Assembly: GCA_946811695.1 (NCBI GenBank)
Contig: OX328132.1
Span: 99,986,935-100,050,934 of the forward strand
Length of the DNA stretch: 64,000 nt
Direction: 5' to 3'
Origin: Gonocerus acuteangulatus
Taxonomy: Eukaryota > Arthropoda > Insecta > Hemiptera > Coreidae
Below the pieces are notes generated by a model, which had not been told where the DNA came from, did no database searches, and saw only the letters and a list, made by a program, of their open reading frames with translations. Below, in pieces: positions 51,768 to 61,586 of the stretch. The translations under genes and the position numbers were made by a program. Numbering within the stretch: position 1 is the stretch's first letter; each line of letters begins with the position of its first letter.

Positions 51768-53357
51768 TTAAGTCTGGAGCTCCTGCGACAGGGATGCTCG
51801 AAGTGGGTGAGCCCATGGGTCATAAGCAGCAGGGCTGATGATCTGAAGTGGGATGATCTGTGGTGATGTCACTGATGGTAATGTCACTGATGGTGATGAG
51901 GTGGTGCAGACACTTGTATTTTTTACAAAATATAATTTCTTAAACATATATACAAAACCTAGAATTAATAGACAAGTACATATACTTGATATGTATAATA
52001 TGTAATCTTTCACTGAAGGTGAGTATAATTCTAAAGATTCCATTACCACAGGGGGTATATTTGGAATTTCTAATTTATCAAAACTAATATTAAATTTTGA
52101 AACTTGAAGAATGGGTGCTTGAAAGGGATAAACAGTACTATCAATGGTTTGTTTACTGACTCTAGGAATTTCTTTATAGCATTCTGTATAATTAAGTTTA
52201 ATTAATGTTGAAAAGGGTACAAATATTGGGTTAGTTGAAGTACAAGAATGTAAGATAGTTTTATTATATATAACATAGGAATTTAAAGGTTCAATATATT
52301 TAATAAATGAAGTGTTAGTAATAGTTGAAGTTATACAATTATTAATATTACCTTTAAAAATATTATTTACACATTTGTTAGTATTATATACCTTAAAATT
52401 AGTACAATAAAAATTACTTAAAATGTAAGTACAGTTGGCAATATATTTGTTGCCGTTTAATACATAAACAAGATTTGTTTCTGAAAGGGTTGTCACCGTC
52501 AAATTTTGATGTCGCACAGGAGTGGACAGTAAATAGTATGTTGAAAAGGTTTCAGATGACAACGGTAATTTTACAATAAAATGAATTACATCTCTATAAA
52601 TAGAGCAATGGATTTTTCCCAATAACCATAATACCTCAGTTTCATTCGATACAAAGCTGATAGAGGGGTCTATATAATTTAAAATTTGAGCCAAAAGTGA
52701 AGAATGTATTATTCCAAGTTTACAGAATTCTAGTGTGAGTTCAATGTCATTTATCTGGGATGAAATGTAGTTTAAGTGTACGTAAAGGTTGCTTAATTGT
52801 ATCTCTACTTCGTCTTTGTCCATTTTCTTTGTAAAGTATTTTATTCTTTCAAAATTCGCATTAAGTATCAATATGTCATTTTTGTATGATGCAATTAGTT
52901 GTCGATTAGCGTCTATTTCTGAGTGTACATTGTGTTGTATGTGATATGAATTCCTTTCTAGTTCTTCTATAATTTTGTCATAGTGTTCTTTGTCGTCTGC
53001 GTCCATGTTTCCTGTAATCCATCCTATAGCTGTGCCTAATCCGTTTATTAAACCGCGTTTAGTCCTTCTGTTTGAAATGAGTGACAATTTGTTGGCAATA
53101 ATCTGTGTTTGGCTAGTAATTAAAGGGTAAATTTTACTTTTGTTAAATAAAGGTAAGATCTCTTGGATGTTTTGAAGTTCGCTTCGTAAAAGAGAAAGAT
53201 TCATAAAGTGGTACAGAGTGTAGAATTTGTTTATTTCGTAAGCGTCTGGAAGTTGAACTGGTGTGATTCCAGGGGTAGTAGTCAAGTCTTTTATCATCAA
53301 GGTGTTAGTCGTTGTTTGTAATGTCAGGAAGATGAGAAGTACCTGGTACAGCATCAT
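51768..53357 (-). CDS. env: Errantivirus envelope glycoprotein
   Basis: 529 residues. The hydrophobic N-terminus (residues 2-13) is a signal peptide. A furin-type RTKR site (98-101) is followed by Gly-rich hydrophobic sequence beginning at 102, a candidate fusion peptide. This layout is that of insect errantivirus Env, homologous to baculovirus F proteins. A membrane span lies at about 452-477, leaving a cytoplasmic tail of about 50 residues. Several N-X-S/T sites are present. The start is ATG 53357 (two ATGs in tandem). It overlaps the end of pol by 53 nt in another frame; in this group env is usually made from a spliced mRNA. The frame is intact, so it could be expressed, but function is not shown. 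Confidence 0.92.
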   Translation of the reverse strand: MMLYQVLLIFLTLQTTTNTLMIKDLTTTPGITPVQLPDAYEINKFYTLYHFMNLSLLRSELQNIQEILPLFNKSKIYPLITSQTQIIANKLSLISNRRTKRGLINGLGTAIGWITGNMDADDKEHYDKIIEELERNSYHIQHNVHSEIDANRQLIASYKNDILILNANFERIKYFTKKMDKDEVEIQLSNLYVHLNYISSQINDIELTLEFCKLGIIHSSLLAQILNYIDPSISFVSNETEVLWLLGKIHCSIYRDVIHFIVKLPLSSETFSTYYLLSTPVRHQNLTVTTLSETNLVYVLNGNKYIANCTYILSNFYCTNFKVYNTNKCVNNIFKGNINNCITSTITNTSFIKYIEPLNSYVIYNKTILHSCTSTNPIFVPFSTLIKLNYTECYKEIPRVSKQTIDSTVYPFQAPILQVSKFNISFDKLEIPNIPPVVMESLELYSPSVKDYILYISSICTCLLILGFVYMFKKLYFVKNTSVCTTSSPSVTLPSVTSPQIIPLQIISPAAYDPWAHPLRASLSQELQT

Positions 53358-56300
53358 CTACAACAATTGTAGGATTTTTGTTAAGAATTTTTCGAGGTCG
53401 TTGTACATTATCAGAGTGTATTTCAGATATTTTACTTTTTGAATCTTTTACTGTTATTTTAACTGGTTTATAAGGATTTTTATTCTTTCCTGTTTTATGT
53501 GTTTTTATATAGACTGTTTCCTCATTAAAAGTTGGCTCCTCCCTAGTTTTATTTACTTTTTCTGTCCTGGTTTCTTTTTCTTTGTTTATTGTGTCTGCAA
53601 TGATTTCATGTAATATTTTGTTTCGTTCGTGATATTGTTCAACTAATTTTTCTAGAATGGTTTGTTGTTGTAATTCTGTCCGTTGTGTGCAACCAAAGGT
53701 AATTTCGTTCGGTGTTAATTTTAAGTGAGAATTAATTGTGTTATTCTGTGCTATCATAGCGTATCTGAGTTGGTTCGTGAGTGTTTCGTTGGGAAATTTT
53801 TCCTTTGTACATCTAAGAATCTCTATGAGTGTCGAGTGATGTCTATTTAAGAGTCCTAAGGAGTTAGAGTGATTTGGGGTGGTATAATAAGCTTCGATGT
53901 TATTGGTTTCAAGAAAATTTTCAATTAACCGATTTTTATATTCTGTTCCATTGTCCATCTTTATTCGTATTGGCGCTGGAAATGTGTCTAAATATTCAAT
54001 TAGTATTTTTAATATGTTTGTCGCGTTTAATGTGTCAATGATTCTAGCAAATATTTTTTTTGAAAAAGAATCTATTATGGTAACTATATATCTTCTTTCA
54101 TAATGTAAGGTGTCTAACATTAAATCTTGAAACGGTGCTTCTGGAGTTGGTGTTTGACTAAATTTTGTTTTAATAGGATGTCTGTCATATTTAGTTTTTC
54201 TACAAATTTCGCATTTATTTATGAAGTCTGAAATTATATCTCTCATTTTTGGGAAATAATGTGTTCTTCTTATCCTATCATATGTTTCTATGATTCCTCT
54301 GTGTATTGTTTTTCCTATATGATGTTGGTCTATAAGGTTCAATTGTTGTTCTTCATCCGTGACATCTATTATTTTTCTTTTATATCTTTTTAATTTTATA
54401 GTTGGGAATTTTTCTTGTATTAATTTTGAAATTGTTGAAAATATACCTTCAAATATTGGTCTAAAATTTTCTGTTTTGGGTTCACAATATATACCATAGG
54501 TAGTGTTGGGTTTAAGGATTTCGCGAAAACTTTCCTCTAAATCTTGTTTCCATGGGCATGCTGTATCAATTGTATATCTAAATTTATTAAAGGGTCTTTC
54601 TGTATATAAATTACGTTTTCCTCTTTGAATAAAAATTTGATATTTTTCTACATTTATTGCTTTTTCAGAATCCATTATCCAAATTTGTTCATTTGATGAC
54701 TTTTGAGAATGTACAGTTATCATACTATCGCTGTCTCTAGTTTCTATATTGTCTGTGTCGTCAGTATTATCAGTGTTTAATAAATTTTCTAGGTCATTTA
54801 TAAAATCAGAATAATCAGGGGTGTCAGTAACGTTGTTTTGGTTATCCAGTAATCTGTCTAATTCTTCTAAAGGATCTATTTCTTCAATTGCATTAATTTC
54901 ATGATTATTAGGGGGTCTAGAAAGTGCATCAGCTACAACATTTAATTTTCCTACAATATGTTTAATTTCAAAGTCAAATTCGGATAATTTCCATATCCAT
55001 TTCATGAGTCTAGTATTACCATTTTTCATTTTAAAAATCCAAATTGAAGGTTTATGATCAGTTTGTAAATTACATTTTTTTCCATAAAGGTAAGGTTTAA
55101 AATGAGTACAAGACCATACTACCGATAGTAATTCTTTTTCTATGGTGGAATAATTTTGTTCTGCTTTGTTCAAAACTCTAGATGCATACGCAATGGGGTG
55201 TTCTTGTCCTTTGTTGTCAGTCTGTGATAAGACAGAGCCTAACGCTTTGTCACTAGCGTCTGTGGTTAAAGTAAATGTCTTGTTCCAATCTGGGAATTGT
55301 AATATTGGTGCATTCGTCATCATTGTTTTAAGTTCGTCTGTTGCTATTTTTATATCTTTAATTGTATAGTCGTTTGTTTTTAAAGCATTAGTTAAAGGTT
55401 TGGTAATTTTGGCATAATTTTGAATAAATTTCCTATAGTAATTTGACATACCTAAAAATCGTCTAGTTTCTTTTTCATTGGTTGGAGTTGGAAATTCTAA
55501 GATAGCTTTAACTTTGTCCGGGTTTGGTTTAAGTCCGTTTTTTGTAACTATATGTCCTAAAAATGGCAATTCTTCTTTAAAAAATTCTGTTTTATCAAAT
55601 TGAATTGAAAGGGAATGTTTGAAAAGTTGTCGAAAGACATTTTCTAAATGCTGAAGGTGTTCTTCAGGAGTTTTTGAATACACTATTATGTCATCTACAT
55701 AAACTAAGGCGTTTGGAATATTACTGATTATACTATTCATAGCTCTTTGAAATGTGGGGGGAGAATTTGATAAGCCAAAGGGGAGTCTTAGGAACACATA
55801 ATGACCTGTGTCTGTGGAAAAAGCTGTTTTGTCAATAGAGTCGGGATCCATTTCTATTTGATGGAATCCGGAAGCTAAGTCTATGGATGAAAATATTTTT
55901 GATCCTTGTAGTTTGTTTAAAAGGTCTTCTATATTTGGTAAGGGGTATTTGTCGGGTATAGTTTCTTGGTTTAATTTCCTATAGTCAATTACCATTCGTA
56001 CTTTCCTTTTTCCGCTTGCATCCATTTTCTTAGGTACAATCCAAATGGGAGAGTTATATGGGGAATTACTTTCTTTAATAATGTTTGCTTTTAAGAGCTT
56101 ATTAATTTCATTATGAACGTCTTCATTAAATTGTGAAGGATACCTATAATTTCTGGTATAAATTGGTCTGTCTGTTTTTGTTATTATTTTATGTTTTAGT
56201 AAATTTGTGGGTTTTAAGGGTTCGTCTTCTTCTTTTAGCATCGAGGGATATTTTTGTAAAAGATTTATTAATTTATTTTTAATTTCTTCATTAATATGAT

Positions 56301-57303
56301 CATGTCTAATTAAGTTTTTTATTCTATGTTTATTATCTATGTAATGAATAGTATCTCCGATACTCATATTCATGCTATTTTCTGTTTTCTCGGGTTTTCT
56401 GGATTTTTTCTTTTTCTTATTATTTCTAATATATCTTTCCTCCGTGTTAATAATTTTTTTATCCTTATTTACAATTTTTTCTTTTATTTGTTTTTCAACT
56501 TTATTCTTAATTATTTTATTTTTTATTATAGACAATACATTATTTATAAGACTCATTAAATCATCATTATTATTTATTTTATTATTAATTATTTTATTTA
56601 TCATCTTATTACCATCAATTAATTTATTTATTAATCCTTTTTTCTTTTCATTTATTACATCAATATAATTCACATCTTTAATTAATTCTTTAATTCTCTT
56701 ATTTCTTTCATTATCATTCATTTCCTTATCATTTTTATTTTTTAATACTTTATTTTTATTTTTTCTTAGCTCTTTATTATTTTTACGTTCTCTTTCATTA
56801 TTTTTATTTTTACTACTATTTTTACATGTACTACTATTTTTATTTTTACTGCTTAGGGTTTCCTTATGGCTAGCGCTATCATTGTCTTTAATTGTTTGTC
56901 CGTCTGTCTTAATAGTTTTATCTTTAACTGCAATTATATTATTGGCACAATCAATTATAGTATCAAACAGTTGCATGGATTCATATCCCAATAAGATATC
57001 AAATTTTGTACTAAAAGGGAAAACATAAAATTTTAGTATATGATCTTCAGCTAATCCTAACATAGGGGAAATATTAATATCTACGCTTCCGTTACCTTTT
57101 TCATTGCCAGTCGGTGTTGAAATAAAAAATTCTTCAAGTGAAATTTTGATGTCGCGAGGAATAGCGTTTGGGTTTATATAGTTTTTGTAGGAACCAGTAT
57201 CAATAAGCCAAGTTTTACCTGTAGTATCTTTAAAATGCGGTAAAGTCTCATAGAATTGCTTTAAGTTTTCGGGACATGCGGGTCGAAGCCGTCTCCTAAA
57301 AAA
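53305..57303 (-). CDS. pol: Errantivirus Pol (PR-RT-RNaseH-IN), reached by -1 frameshift
   Basis: The frame is open from the slippery site; an internal ATG at 57063 would miss the protease active site. Protease Asp-Thr-Gly is at about 57193-57201, upstream of that ATG. Numbering from ATG 57063: rest of PR 1-45; unusual Lys/Asn/Ile-rich segment about 46-230; RT with YVDD 455-458; RNase H D602, E642/E644, D669, D712; integrase zinc site H914/H915, H921, C951, C954; catalytic D984, D1037 and then N1073 exactly 36 residues on, where a Glu belongs. The codon is AAT at 53845-53847, at least two base changes from GAA or GAG. Ends overlapping env. Supplies reverse transcription and integration, the latter probably defective for this copy. 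Confidence 0.95.
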   Translation of the reverse strand, partial: FFRRRLRPACPENLKQFYETLPHFKDTTGKTWLIDTGSYKNYINPNAIPRDIKISLEEFFISTPTGNEKGNGSVDINISPMLGLAEDHILKFYVFPFSTKFDILLGYESMQLFDTIIDCANNIIAVKDKTIKTDGQTIKDNDSASHKETLSSKNKNSSTCKNSSKNKNNERERKNNKELRKNKNKVLKNKNDKEMNDNERNKRIKELIKDVNYIDVINEKKKGLINKLIDGNKMINKIINNKINNNDDLMSLINNVLSIIKNKIIKNKVEKQIKEKIVNKDKKIINTEERYIRNNKKKKKSRKPEKTENSMNMSIGDTIHYIDNKHRIKNLIRHDHINEEIKNKLINLLQKYPSMLKEEDEPLKPTNLLKHKIITKTDRPIYTRNYRYPSQFNEDVHNEINKLLKANIIKESNSPYNSPIWIVPKKMDASGKRKVRMVIDYRKLNQETIPDKYPLPNIEDLLNKLQGSKIFSSIDLASGFHQIEMDPDSIDKTAFSTDTGHYVFLRLPFGLSNSPPTFQRAMNSIISNIPNALVYVDDIIVYSKTPEEHLQHLENVFRQLFKHSLSIQFDKTEFFKEELPFLGHIVTKNGLKPNPDKVKAILEFPTPTNEKETRRFLGMSNYYRKFIQNYAKITKPLTNALKTNDYTIKDIKIATDELKTMMTNAPILQFPDWNKTFTLTTDASDKALGSVLSQTDNKGQEHPIAYASRVLNKAEQNYSTIEKELLSVVWSCTHFKPYLYGKKCNLQTDHKPSIWIFKMKNGNTRLMKWIWKLSEFDFEIKHIVGKLNVVADALSRPPNNHEINAIEEIDPLEELDRLLDNQNNVTDTPDYSDFINDLENLLNTDNTDDTDNIETRDSDSMITVHSQKSSNEQIWIMDSEKAINVEKYQIFIQRGKRNLYTERPFNKFRYTIDTACPWKQDLEESFREILKPNTTYGIYCEPKTENFRPIFEGIFSTISKLIQEKFPTIKLKRYKRKIIDVTDEEQQLNLIDQHHIGKTIHRGIIETYDRIRRTHYFPKMRDIISDFINKCEICRKTKYDRHPIKTKFSQTPTPEAPFQDLMLDTLHYERRYIVTIIDSFSKKIFARIIDTLNATNILKILIEYLDTFPAPIRIKMDNGTEYKNRLIENFLETNNIEAYYTTPNHSNSLGLLNRHHSTLIEILRCTKEKFPNETLTNQLRYAMIAQNNTINSHLKLTPNEITFGCTQRTELQQQTILEKLVEQYHERNKILHEIIADTINKEKETRTEKVNKTREEPTFNEETVYIKTHKTGKNKNPYKPVKITVKDSKSKISEIHSDNVQRPRKILNKNPTIVVDDAVPGTSHLPDITNND

Positions 57304-58499
57304 AGATTTTTAAGAGTTTCTCGGAATTCGGTTTGGTCTTCCATAAATTTATTTAATTTTACTTCCTGATCATGTCTAATTTTTTCGTTATCAGTTAACT
57401 TTTCTTCTAATTTTTCAAGTCTTTCCGTATAATGTAAAGGGTGATTTGGTTTTGCAGTTCTCATGGAAACTGTGTTTTGTGATTCGTACTTAGGTTCAAT
57501 CGCTAAACCTTTTTGTGGTGAAGTCGGTTGTCTTTGATGATTTTGAGATTCGTAATGGTTATGTCTATATTGGGAATAAGAAGTTGGTTGTCTATAATTA
57601 TAAGAATGATTATAAGGTTGTCTGTAATTATAAGAATGATTATATGGTTGCCTATAGTTATGAGATTGTGAGTTTCTCGATGGGTAATTTTGTTGGTAAT
57701 GTTGTTTTGGGTATGTAGGTGGGTAATTTTGTTGGTAATGTTGTTTCGGATATGTAGGTGGGTAATTCTGTTGGTAATGTTGTTTTGGATATGTAGGTGT
57801 GTGGTTTTTGTTTTTGTGCTCTTTATGAGTGTTTTTGGAGTGTATTCTGTCTACTATATATGCGCATTCATTCAGAAGGGTGTGTCTTAAGTCTTCAATG
57901 TTTTCGTGTTTCATGTGATTTAGCAAATCCGCTAAATCCTTGTGTAACTGATTTTTAACGTGATGGGTAATTATATTATCATACCTTTGCATCTCTGATT
58001 TTTTGTCCGTTATGTTTGAGTCTGTAAATATTCGGGAATATAATATTGTTCGTAAATGTGAAATTCTATCTAGAAATGTGATTGGGTGTTCATTATAATG
58101 CGATGTTGTCTGTGTAATATTTATAAGTATCTGTTCGATTGTCCGTGAATCCTGGTAACATTGTTTCAGGTGTTTTACTAATGCTTCTATAGTTTCAAAT
58201 TCGTGGGTAAGGGTACTATCTTTGGCTGGTCCTTGTAATTTGGAATTTATTACCGCTAATAATCTTTTACTATTTCCCTGAGCATGGGTATTATTTTCAT
58301 TTAATGTGTAAGCCGCTACTTGTTTTATAGCCTTTAGAAAGAAAATTAATTGGTCTGGGGAACCATCAAAAGTTGGAATAATCCCATAATCTCTATCTGT
58401 AATCTGATAGTTAGCCATTGTTAGTATATAATTATGGTCCCTAAGTGAATTTAGTTGTTCAGATGACAGTTGCAAAATGGGTTTATCGTCCTCTGACAT
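57261..58499 (-). CDS. gag: Errantivirus Gag
   Basis: 412 residues from ATG 58499 (MSEDDKP); the open frame extends 16 codons upstream only through a GTG. The N-terminal part (about 50-220) is a helical capsid-like region with TFDGSPDQLIFFLKAIK. There is no CCHC zinc knuckle, as is usual in errantiviruses. Nucleic-acid binding may instead rest on the basic, His/Asn/Tyr/Gln-rich C-terminal half, which holds three PPTYPKQHYQQN-like repeats and three YNYRQPYNHS-like repeats. The C-terminal ~60 residues form a coiled coil ending GFDPHVPKT. A (TA)n lies just before the start. The stop is 57261; pol continues in the -1 frame. Confidence 0.9.
   Translation of the reverse strand: MSEDDKPILQLSSEQLNSLRDHNYILTMANYQITDRDYGIIPTFDGSPDQLIFFLKAIKQVAAYTLNENNTHAQGNSKRLLAVINSKLQGPAKDSTLTHEFETIEALVKHLKQCYQDSRTIEQILINITQTTSHYNEHPITFLDRISHLRTILYSRIFTDSNITDKKSEMQRYDNIITHHVKNQLHKDLADLLNHMKHENIEDLRHTLLNECAYIVDRIHSKNTHKEHKNKNHTPTYPKQHYQQNYPPTYPKQHYQQNYPPTYPKQHYQQNYPSRNSQSHNYRQPYNHSYNYRQPYNHSYNYRQPTSYSQYRHNHYESQNHQRQPTSPQKGLAIEPKYESQNTVSMRTAKPNHPLHYTERLEKLEEKLTDNEKIRHDQEVKLNKFMEDQTEFRETLKNLFLGDGFDPHVPKT
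57297..57303 (-). promoter_or_regulatory. -1 ribosomal frameshift slippery site
   Basis: In the gag frame the codons CTT TTT TTA contain T_TTT_TTA, a canonical X_XXY_YYZ heptamer and the same as that of HIV-1 gag-pol. It lies about 34 nt before the gag stop, and the -1 frame from here is open into the protease. I did not model a downstream pseudoknot. Confidence 0.85.
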
Positions 58500-58769
58500 A
58501 TATATATATTTATATAATAAAAAAAAAATACTAAGAATATTGTACACAAAAAAAAATAATAATTACAAGTGCCTGACCTCTGATCGTGAAGACATAACAA
58601 ATTTGTTGTTGTTGAGGCTTCTTCAACTAATCCTTGAAAGGAAAGGCTGCCGAAGATGTTGTGCTGGTTCGCCTAGGATTGGTGTGATCACTGGAACTCT
58701 GTCTCTGGAACTATCCTCCTGGTCACGCTAAGCACTAACATATGCTCTTCTTTCACCTTTGAAGAATGG

Positions 58770-58786
58770 TCCTGTCACGGTCGCCA
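58770..58786 (-). promoter_or_regulatory. Primer binding site (tRNA-Arg)
   Basis: The plus strand here reads TCCTGTCACGGTCGCCA, which I recognise as the 3' end of an insect tRNA-Arg with CCA. The minus strand is therefore TGGCGACCGTGACAGGA. The first T overlaps the last base of the LTR. Confidence 0.75.
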
Positions 58787-59007
58787 GTTAAGTTCACAGA
58801 TCACGGTAGTCACTTTTTTAAAAACAAACTTTATTTAAATCTCAAAATACAAACTTGTACAATTTCGAATTTGGACGTGTATACACAATAGTTGGAAGAG
58901 GACTGACTGTCGAGCCGAAGGAGCAGTGAGTGTGATAGGAGATAAGCACCTGCTTATATAGGAGTAGGGATAGATAAGAGGTTCTAGGAAGGGCTAGGGA
59001 TTTATCT
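58786..59007 (-). repeat. 5' LTR with promoter
   Basis: On the minus strand TATATAA (TATA box, 58954-58960) is followed about 30-60 nt on by TCAC/TCAGT initiator-like words. AATAAA (58830-58835) is the R/U5 polyadenylation signal. Confidence 0.93.
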
Positions 59008-59010
59008 CTT

Positions 59011-59573
59011 CCAAGCCATACGTCCAGGTGGGTTGAAGTAGTGTAGTGTATATCCGTCTCTTTTTCTCTAAATATAATTTTGAGCAAGAATCTAGTAGTC
59101 TGTATAGTAGTCTGAAAAGGCTGTTTGTTTCCTATCTTTTCTTTTGTATGTGTTAGCTCCAACTTGGGTAACTTGGGTTTTTCCACAGATTTCACTCTGG
59201 TCTAGATTGATGGAGGGGCATTTGGATCTTCGAAGAGAGAACTTTATGTGGGAGGAATTTTCGGGATTGACTTTAATCCGCCATTTTGTGAACCATGGTT
59301 CAAGCATTTGAAGATGTGATATAGGATCTGAGTTAGATGAAAGGATGGCAGTGTCATAAGCAAAGGTAAAGAGGGCAGTGGAATGGTGGATGGGCATGTC
59401 AGCAGAGTACACGAGGAATAAAATAGGACATAGGATGCCGCCTTGTGGGACACCAGTAAGCTGAGGAAAGGAAGAGGACAGAGCTGATCCGATGAGATGT
59501 TGAAGGATCTGCCAGAAAGATAGGAATTTATTATAAGATAGTAGATTGAGGGAAGTACTGTTTTGAGTTTAAA
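59011..59573 (-). pseudogene. Jockey-like non-LTR retrotransposon, RT middle and 3' part
   Basis: The minus strand encodes, in shifting frames, KLKTVLPSIYYL, GVPQGGILCPILFLVYSADM, TALFTFAYDTAILSS, the conserved WRIKVNPENS region and TTLLQPTWTYGLE. These are jockey RT blocks in order. The catalytic FADD motif reads FAYD and frameshifts are present, so it is inactive. It is bounded on the left by the errantivirus and on the right by an E element; the jockey frame resumes beyond both. Confidence 0.85.
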
Positions 59574-60783
59574 AAAGTCCGACTAGCAGGAACTGCATCA
59601 TCTTAGTGCGGTTCCGTTCTTATCCCTAGTCAAATTTGGAAAGATTAAAATAGAAGCAGTTATTATTTTGGTTACACCAGTCTTGAAAGGTCTTGGAATC
59701 TATATTTATAAAAATAAATTGTTTTTGTTATTTTACATAACCTGTTTCATTGTCAAATACATTATACAACTATAAGCAATTAAAAAATAACAAGGAATAA
59801 AACAGACAAAAAGAACTGTTCGAATAAACGAAGTCAATAACTTTAAAGTTTTAAGCACTTATTTCTCGGATTGACATCGCCTAATTAAAACTTTCTTCAG
59901 AACCTTTTTTGTACATCATTTAGTAAGCTTTCGAATGGTAACATTCCGCTTCCCTAATTTTGAACCGTTTTCGACATATTAATGAAAGTATACGAAGTTC
60001 CCAAAACTTGTCATTATTTCTAGCAACAGAAAATTGGTCTCATTTTACCTACCCTGTTTTACACACAAATAAATTTTCCTAACATAAGAAATTACAAAAA
60101 TCAATAAAAAACTAAGGGAAAGAGACAAAAATTGCAAAAAGAACGACAAAAACCCGTTCATAAGAACTAAACAGACGTATTTGAAGTTTTAAGCACTTAT
60201 TTCTTCGATTGACATCACCTAATCAAAAATTGTTTCAGAGTCTTTTTTCTAGAGAATTTAGAAAGCTTTCAAATAGTTTCTATCCACTTATCAAAATTTC
60301 CCAACCGTGTTCGAGATATTAATGAAAGTATACGAAGTTCCCAAAACTTTTCATATCTGCTCATAAAATATTTTATTCTAACCCTACCTTAACTCCAAAC
60401 GTAACCACAAGTTTAACGTATTAGTTTTAATGAAAGTAGAACATGCAGAAAATGTTTCAACTGAATCCCATGATTACCCAAACCAAAAACGGTACTCAAA
60501 AACTATTTTTCCAATTTTCTCGAAAACGGTTAAAGCTATCGCCTTGAAAATGGCTTCATTCGTTTTTCTAGCCCAAGAAGCCTATAAAACGAGTACTTAC
60601 AAGCTTATGAACTCAAAAACGTAAGCGTTACGATTTTTTTTGCGCGAATTTCGCCCCAAACGCCATCTTCCAGTGGGCGGATTCTGCTGGTAACGAACTT
60701 GACCTTTCAAATTAGACGAAAGATTTTTGTACCAAAGTTCATCAAAATCGGACCATTATTCGCTGAGATATGCCGCGAACAGA

Positions 60784-60848
<65 letters not shown>

Positions 60849-60894
60849 GTATGTATATATATATATATATATATAAATATATACATATGTATAT

Positions 60895-61165
60895 ATTGGA
60901 CATGCGCGCCGCGCCGGCACCGCTACGCCACGCCTGGTTTTAGCGACGCCGCCGCCTCCGAGCCTATTCAGTCGGCGCGCCGATTGAGGGGAGGAAATCT
61001 ACTAGTGTATTGCGTGGTGACCGGCCAGCGCCATTTTGTGCTTACGTTTTGATCGATTAAACGCTTGTGTGTTGTGATAGTTGAATGGAAAATGACAAAG
61101 CTTGTATCAGAAAAGTATAAAATAAAAGAATTTTATATAAACATACTCGACGATATAAAACTAAA
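60895..61165 (+). other. GC/CpG-rich block inside E8, possible captured sequence
   Basis: About 165 bp rich in CpG (GCGCGCCGCGCCGGC, GACGCCGCCGCCTCC) grades into AT-rich sequence with ATGGAAAATGAC at 61085. It resembles a promoter/5' UTR more than a repeat, and Helitron-like elements are known to capture host sequence. GGACATGCGCGCCG recurs as AGACATGCGCGCCG at 62471, so part of it is itself repeated. Confidence 0.4.
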
Positions 61166-61386
61166 AATACGTCCGACTCACAAGAACTGCGTCATCATAG
61201 CGCGGTTCCGTTCATAGGGTTTGATCTTTAAAATATAAAATAAAATCTCAAACAAACGGAAGTTTAAGATGCCACAACAGGAAACTGACAGTATCCTAGG
61301 ACTCCCCGCCAACACAACGTTCGCCCCGTGAAAACACTATTATTAATAAGTTTCTCATTTTCTTGCCTTATAGACTCATTTTTCTG

Positions 61387-61586
61387 TTTTTTTTTGTTTT
61401 TTTTTTTGTTTTGTTTTTTTACGGCGCTTTGACGTCTTGGCTATTAGAGCCGACATCCAGGGTGCAGAAAGGAATTTTCCCAAAGAGCCGTGGGATGAGA
61501 AAATTCCTGCCGCAGCGGCGGCGGTGGGAATCGAACCCACCATCATGAATCTAAGGCGCCAGCTACTAGACCAAGGGGAGACCCTA
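61387..61586 (-). mobile_element. tRNA-derived SINE, family B, intact insertion
   Basis: Head at about 61526-61585 on the minus strand (TGGTCTAGTAGCTGGCGCC and GGTGGGTTCGATTCCCACC). Body GGAATTTTCTCATCCCACGG. Tail hairpin CGGCTC-TAATAGCC...GCGCCG (61422-61452), then an A-rich tail. Duplications ATTTTTCTG at 61378-61386 and 61587-61595. Shows what the SINE at 36317-37565 looked like before it was split. Confidence 0.8.

Larger units (their letters stand above)
51536..59007 (-). mobile_element. Errantivirus (env-bearing Ty3/gypsy endogenous retrovirus), structurally complete
   Basis: LTR-gag-pol-env-LTR on the minus strand, 7472 bp. The LTRs are 222 bp each, AGAT...AACT, differing at two positions. 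Genomic CTT (51533-51535, 59008-59010) flanks it; errantiviruses usually make 4 bp, so this is a 3 bp match at best. The insertion site is jockey coding sequence. Order of signals: LTR, PBS, gag, slippery site, PR-RT-RNaseH-IN, overlapping env, PPT, LTR. Frames are open, LTRs nearly identical: a young copy. One integrase catalytic residue is changed. Confidence 0.95.

Noticed and set aside
56326..56668. Plus-strand Phe/Ile/Leu-rich frames over pol
   Set aside because: Antisense shadow of the Lys/Asn-rich part of pol.
58500..58547. N-terminal extension of Gag
   Set aside because: It begins with GTG and translates the leader and (TA)n; ATG 58499 is the natural start.
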